Below are positions 60,345-64,000 of a stretch of 64,000 bases of DNA, piece by piece. Made by a program: the position numbers and the translations under genes. The stretch covers positions 340,880 through 404,879 of the forward strand of contig JAWKKV010000004.1 in NCBI GenBank assembly GCA_041393015.1. Direction: 5' to 3'. Origin of the DNA: JAGQYH01 sp041393015. Its GTDB lineage: Bacteria > Bacteroidota > Bacteroidia > Chitinophagales > JADIYW01. Each line of letters starts with the position of its first letter. Within the stretch, counting starts at the first letter, position 1. Under the pieces are notes generated by a model that was given only the letters and a program-made list of their open reading frames with translations, had not been told where the DNA came from and did no database searches.

Positions 60345-61514
60345 TTATTCAGCATAACTAATCTTATATACAGCTCCTTTGAGCACATCTGTAAAATATA
60401 ATGCCCCATCAGGACTTACAGTAATGTCTAATGGATTGCCAAGACCTTCATCATTGTAGACGGCAATATCTGTAAAACTCGGTACGGCATTTTGTCCGTT
60501 CCCTTCAAAATCTACCATTTGAATTCGCTTGGCTATAAAGCTAGATCCCGGCTGTAAAGTTTTACCATACAAAACCAATAATAGTTTGTTTTTAAATATT
60601 TCAGGAAATTGATCTCCGGTGTAAAGACACATTCCGGTTGGCCCCACAACTTCATTCCAAACAAAAATTGGATCAGTGTATGCCGGATGATTAGCTACTC
60701 CTAGCACTTCTGGCCAACCATAATTATTACCAGCTTCAATTACATTAAATTCATCAGATATGTTTGGACCGTTTTCTGCTGTAACCAAATCGCCATTGGG
60801 TAAGAAAGTTAAATCGTAAGTGTTACGAATACCGTAAGCATAGATATAAGAATTAGGAAATGGATTATCTATTGGGATACTTCCGTCTTTGTTTATTCGC
60901 AATATACTGCCTGCCAAGGTATTTAAGTTTTGCGAATTGTCGCTTAAAAAGGCATCTCCAATTGGTATATACATTTTTCCATCTTCCCCAAAAACAATGC
61001 TTTGTATCTGGTGGCTAGGAGAAGATGGAATGCTATCTATTATAATTGTAAAATCTTCACCTATATTGTTGTTATCGGTAAATCTGCCAATATTACTAAA
61101 TACAGTATCATCTGAAATAGTGCTATACGACACATAAACAAATTTGTTGGCAGCATAGTCGGGATCAAATGCTATTCCGATTAAACCCGCTTCGCCTTGA
61201 TCTATTGTTGTTCCGGGAAACCTAACTGGAACGCTTCCGAAGTCTTCGCTTAATAATTGATCATTTTGAATTATTCTTATTTTTCCTGTCTGTAGCTCAT
61301 TCACAAAAAGTCTATTGGTGGCATTAGGAGCAAAAGCCAGAGAAGTGGGAGATTCTAAATTGTTCGTAACTTGTTGGTACGTAAACCCTTCAGGTAGGCA
61401 TAAAAAATCTGTTGGCTGATTGCAAACAATATCTAAAGTTCGAATATTTTCTATTTCTTCTTTACAGCTGCCTAAAAGAAGAGAAATTAAAAGAATTGGG
61501 AAAAGATGTTTCAT
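60345..61514 (-). CDS. Glucose/sorbosone dehydrogenase-like lipoprotein
   Basis: The 389-residue protein has a lipoprotein signal ending LLGSCKEE (Cys17) and a six-bladed PQQ-dependent sugar dehydrogenase (GSDH) propeller, with GEAGLIGIAFDPDYAANKF, VFGEDGKMYIPIGDA, IYAYGIRNTYDLTF and ENGPNISDEFNVIEAG as the family text. Such proteins oxidise aldoses with PQQ, but many Bacteroidota members are of unknown activity. It lies between the giant ankyrin gene and rsmG on the same strand. Confidence 0.88.
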   Translation of the reverse strand: MKHLFPILLISLLLGSCKEEIENIRTLDIVCNQPTDFLCLPEGFTYQQVTNNLESPTSLAFAPNATNRLFVNELQTGKIRIIQNDQLLSEDFGSVPVRFPGTTIDQGEAGLIGIAFDPDYAANKFVYVSYSTISDDTVFSNIGRFTDNNNIGEDFTIIIDSIPSSPSHQIQSIVFGEDGKMYIPIGDAFLSDNSQNLNTLAGSILRINKDGSIPIDNPFPNSYIYAYGIRNTYDLTFLPNGDLVTAENGPNISDEFNVIEAGNNYGWPEVLGVANHPAYTDPIFVWNEVVGPTGMCLYTGDQFPEIFKNKLLLVLYGKTLQPGSSFIAKRIQMVDFEGNGQNAVPSFTDIAVYNDEGLGNPLDITVSPDGALYFTDVLKGAVYKISYAE

Positions 61515-61555
61515 GTTATAATTTTTGATAAAAAGAAGCGTAAGGTTTTAGTTAT

Positions 61556-62161
61556 CTATGATAATTTAATATCCAATACTACTTTGGTTTCAAAGAATTC
61601 CCCTTCAAAAATGTCTTTGATAGGATGAATGGTTAGTTTCTTTTTGATACTGGCTACTGCACTGATTTCATACGTAAGATCGCCACCTTTTAGAGCGATG
61701 ATATGTTTAGTTTTCTTTCTTGTCCAGCCAAAAAGTTTCTCCAATTGTGTCACGGCTCTTGTGACCACCACATCAAACTGTTGGTCAACATCTTCTGCTC
61801 TAGACCAAACGGCTTTCGCATTGGTTAAACCTAATTTTTCGATGACATCATTTACTACATTGATTTTCTTCCCGATAGAATCTACCATTAGAAATTTTGT
61901 ATTGGGAAAAAGAATTGCTAATGGAATGCCGGGGAATCCGCCACCGCAACCTAAATCCATCACATGGCTAAATGGTTCAAACTCAAAAACTTTAGCAATA
62001 GCTAAACTGTGCAGTACATGTCGCTCATAGAAATGATCTACATCTTTTCGGCTGATTAAATTTACTTTTTCATTCCACTCTTGATATAATGGTCCGAGTT
62101 GTTCGAATAACTGAATTTGTTTGTCTGTTAAGTTGGGAAAGTATTTTTTGATGGTTTCCAA
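61556..62161 (-). CDS. rsmG: 16S rRNA (guanine527-N7)-methyltransferase RsmG
   Basis: RsmG methylates G527 of 16S rRNA with S-adenosylmethionine. The 201-residue protein shows the family start (WNEKVNLISRKD with FYERHVLHSLAI), the SAM loop VMDLGCGGGFPGIPLAILF at about 69-80, and the VVTRAVTQLEKL segment. Its length is normal. The start is the ATG at 62161. It lies 42 bp upstream of the GSDH-like lipoprotein on the same strand. Confidence 0.95.
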   Translation of the reverse strand: METIKKYFPNLTDKQIQLFEQLGPLYQEWNEKVNLISRKDVDHFYERHVLHSLAIAKVFEFEPFSHVMDLGCGGGFPGIPLAILFPNTKFLMVDSIGKKINVVNDVIEKLGLTNAKAVWSRAEDVDQQFDVVVTRAVTQLEKLFGWTRKKTKHIIALKGGDLTYEISAVASIKKKLTIHPIKDIFEGEFFETKVVLDIKLS

Positions 62162-62232
62162 TAGTAGATCTTTTATAGAAATGAAACTAATGAATTGTAA
62201 TATTAATCAATTTCATGAATACTAATAAAATC

Positions 62233-62246
62233 CCCTCTTTGGAGGG
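62233..62246 (-). terminator. CCCTC hairpin, probable terminator of the lipoprotein gene upstream
   Basis: CCCTC-CAAA-GAGGG on the minus strand, followed by GATTTTATT, lies 47 bp after the stop of the lipoprotein gene. The wider text (CCCACCCC...CCCTCCAAAGAGGGGATTTT) resembles a common Bacteroidota spacer element, so it may be a repeat as well as a terminator. Confidence 0.5.
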
Positions 62247-62292
62247 CAAATTTTGCTAAATCTTTAATTTAGATACAAAATTGGGGTGGGTT

Positions 62293-63483
62293 TTACAATC
62301 CCGCCAATAAATTATCATACCGATCAATAGCGTTCGCAATTTGTTGTTTCAAATTATCCGAAGTCTTTAAGATCATATCGTAATTGTTCGGAAAAGGCAA
62401 TGGTCTGTTGTTTAATTTATTTCTTAAATCACGATTCAGTATTTCAATATGACCATTGGCACTGGCATAATTGTTAGCAAAAAAAGTATTGTCTTCTAAG
62501 CGTTGATTGACAATTTTTTGTTGGTAACGGTTGTCATAAATTTCAAAAGAGGAATAAATTCGAGCGGATTTATTTTGTTCCCACTCCGTTACATGGCAGT
62601 ACAATGTTTTGTATTTCGGCACTTTAATAATCTGTCCCAAACTATCCACCACATAATTTCCTTCTGAATTTACTAAAGGTTGTGTGCCATCTTCAACTGT
62701 TTTTTCTTCATGAAAATGAACTTCTTTTACATACTCAGGACTGATCTCAACCCCTTCAACGGTGACTTGAATAGCTAAATCATATTCAAAAGTATCTGTC
62801 CAAGTTCTATACAATCTGCTCCAATCATCCATGTATCGTTCGTAGTTGTATTCACTCAATACGTTTAAAAAGTTTGGAGGTAAAACAACATTATAGGCTT
62901 GTTTAAATTCTAGCAAAACATGATTGGTACCTTTTTCTTTTGCTAGATATTTTAATTGAGCTTTGTCTTTGTAGTTATTGTAATATCGGTTGATTTTATC
63001 TAACTCATAATATGCGTCTCTTGCCGCTTCCTTATAAGGTTGAGCCAACATATCTTGAGCCGTTTGATAATGATATTCAGCGGCATTTTGTCTTGCTTCT
63101 TCAATAACCTTAATATAATTAAAAGTTGGGAAACTAGCTTCTGTACCATCATTGTAAAACAATGGTAAATAGGGTTCCGCCGTATTTTGTCGGTATTCCA
63201 TGTTTCTATAAATATCAAATATCTGTCCCCAATCGGATGGATCTCCATTTGATTTTAAACGTTCAATGCGATATTTCTCTTCGCTTAAAACTTTATTGTA
63301 AGCCTTTTCTGCAATAGCTAAATATTCGTCGTGTTTACGATCGTTCTTTAATTTTTTTAATGCCGCTTCTAAGGCGTTTTCATAATTGCCATCATATAAT
63401 GCAGATTCTACAGCATTATAGCATCCGGTAAAGGAAAGCGATATGGCTATAACCATAGTGATTTTAAGTAGATGTCGCATCAT
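62293..63483 (-). CDS. Lipoprotein with TPR-like start
   Basis: The 396-residue protein has a lipoprotein signal ending SFTGCYNA (Cys21 counting from the first Met; Met2 is an alternative start). The first 80 mature residues are TPR-like helices (YDGNYENALEAALKKL and EYLAIAEKAYNKVL). The rest is a mixed helical/strand region with many Tyr and Asn; I do not recognise a domain. It is probably an envelope protein. It lies upstream of rsmG on the same strand, with a hairpin between. Confidence 0.75.
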   Translation of the reverse strand: MMRHLLKITMVIAISLSFTGCYNAVESALYDGNYENALEAALKKLKNDRKHDEYLAIAEKAYNKVLSEEKYRIERLKSNGDPSDWGQIFDIYRNMEYRQNTAEPYLPLFYNDGTEASFPTFNYIKVIEEARQNAAEYHYQTAQDMLAQPYKEAARDAYYELDKINRYYNNYKDKAQLKYLAKEKGTNHVLLEFKQAYNVVLPPNFLNVLSEYNYERYMDDWSRLYRTWTDTFEYDLAIQVTVEGVEISPEYVKEVHFHEEKTVEDGTQPLVNSEGNYVVDSLGQIIKVPKYKTLYCHVTEWEQNKSARIYSSFEIYDNRYQQKIVNQRLEDNTFFANNYASANGHIEILNRDLRNKLNNRPLPFPNNYDMILKTSDNLKQQIANAIDRYDNLLAGL

Positions 63484-63566
63484 ATTGACTTTTATTACAA
63501 TAGATGCAAAATCGTGCCAATTTTGGTTAAGGAATACTTAAACAGATGTAAACTCCTTGATAACCT

Positions 63567-64000
63567 TTAATTCTCTTGAAAAACTAAAGTTGGAATACTG
63601 GCATTGTTAGCAATTTTATAGGATAAACTTAAGTTGAATAGCTTTGTTATCAGCGAATCTCTTTCATCTAAAACAGCTAACATACTAATATCGTTGTTCG
63701 CAACGTATTCATTTAATCTCTCTGAGACATTATCTCCATCAATCAATTTAAACTTTAAAATTCCATCTTCAATTTGAGGAACAAATTTCGATCTTAGATA
63801 TTTTAAAACAGGTTCATTGACTTCGCCATCGGTATCTTTAACATGAATGACCTCAATGGTTGCTTGAAATTGTCTTGCAATGGTTAAAAGTGTGTTGATG
63901 ATCTCTAAATCTTCCAAAATAAAATCAGAAGCAAAAACTATTTTTTTAATGGGGTTAAATACGGCCTTATCAGGAATCACTAAAACTGGTGTGCCCGCTT
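63567..64000 (-). CDS. Universal stress protein, C-terminal domain (cut by window edge)
   Basis: The frame is open to the window edge, so the gene is truncated at its 5' end. The visible 144 residues begin AGTPVLVIPDKA, the closing strand of a first UspA domain, and then hold a second UspA domain (IKKIVFASDFILEDLEII, IEVIHVKDTDGEV and a final PTLVFQ). Two-domain UspA proteins are common in Bacteroidota. A GTG inside the visible frame (63980) should not be read as the start. Function: stress-related, nucleotide-binding in some members. Confidence 0.82.
   Translation of the reverse strand, partial: AGTPVLVIPDKAVFNPIKKIVFASDFILEDLEIINTLLTIARQFQATIEVIHVKDTDGEVNEPVLKYLRSKFVPQIEDGILKFKLIDGDNVSERLNEYVANNDISMLAVLDERDSLITKLFNLSLSYKIANNASIPTLVFQEN

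Noticed and set aside
63567..63980. Complete 137-residue stress protein starting at GTG 63980
   Set aside because: The frame continues upstream to the window edge with UspA-like text (AGTPVLVIP), so it is a truncated longer protein.

Overview
The window is AT-rich chromosomal DNA of a Bacteroidota bacterium. The evidence is the gene content (an alternative complex III operon actABCDEF joined to a caa3-like cytochrome oxidase operon, an OmpA protein with the TPR/PD40/OmpA layout of the type IX secretion component PorE, OmpP1/FadL barrels, many lipoproteins with a Cys-Ser-Lys/Asn-type lipobox), promoter-like TAnnTTTG boxes a short distance upstream of starts, and intergenic hairpin and inverted-repeat elements of a kind common in this phylum. 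I see no tRNA, rRNA, transposase, integrase, phage gene or CRISPR array. I do not assign a family or genus.

Layout. 1-16.4 kb: an edge-truncated glycosyltransferase, a TerB-like protein, two VOC (glyoxalase-fold) proteins, a PorE-like protein with queE, a murQ/amino-sugar-kinase pair for peptidoglycan recycling, two Rossmann oxidoreductases ending in a good terminator, lipoproteins, a Rof-like (Rho-binding) small protein, an aspartate-type aminotransferase and two tandem OmpP1/FadL paralogues with charged C-terminal tails. 16.8-32.5 kb: one 15-gene, all-plus-strand respiratory block. Alternative complex III (ActA-F) oxidises menaquinol and passes electrons through c hemes to the oxidase CoxB/CoxA/two subunit III proteins/subunit IV; CtaB makes heme O, the Sco protein assembles CuA, and DUF420 and a small CPMC protein close the block. 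32.5-34.6 kb: cytochrome P450 and an SDR on the minus strand. 34.9-38.1 kb: mlaE-mlaF (coupled through ATGA), sucD and fabG. 38.3-47 kb: a VWA-like membrane protein, an acetyltransferase-like protein, small membrane proteins, a LURP-one-like protein, a patatin phospholipase and PriA.

47.1-50.5 kb is the most accessory-looking part: a hypothetical gene translationally coupled to kptA (RNA 2'-phosphotransferase), a gluzincin-like peptidase and a small membrane protein, separated by spacers packed with at least five different repeat types. One is a roughly 190-bp direct repeat, each copy with two GCTTAAG hairpins, that brackets the small membrane gene. 50.5-64 kb: a DUF4349 lipoprotein, an APH-like kinase, a sterol-desaturase-family enzyme, a 1795-residue secreted protein (beta-rich N-terminal half, 11-residue amphipathic repeats, a beta domain, about 24 mostly short ankyrin repeats), a sorbosone-dehydrogenase-like lipoprotein, rsmG, a TPR-like lipoprotein and an edge-truncated universal stress protein.

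The best candidates for undescribed biology are the giant ankyrin protein, the coupled hypothetical-kptA pair, and the paired-hairpin intergenic elements whose stems differ between copies but keep base pairing. I found no clear multi-gene defence or mobile system.
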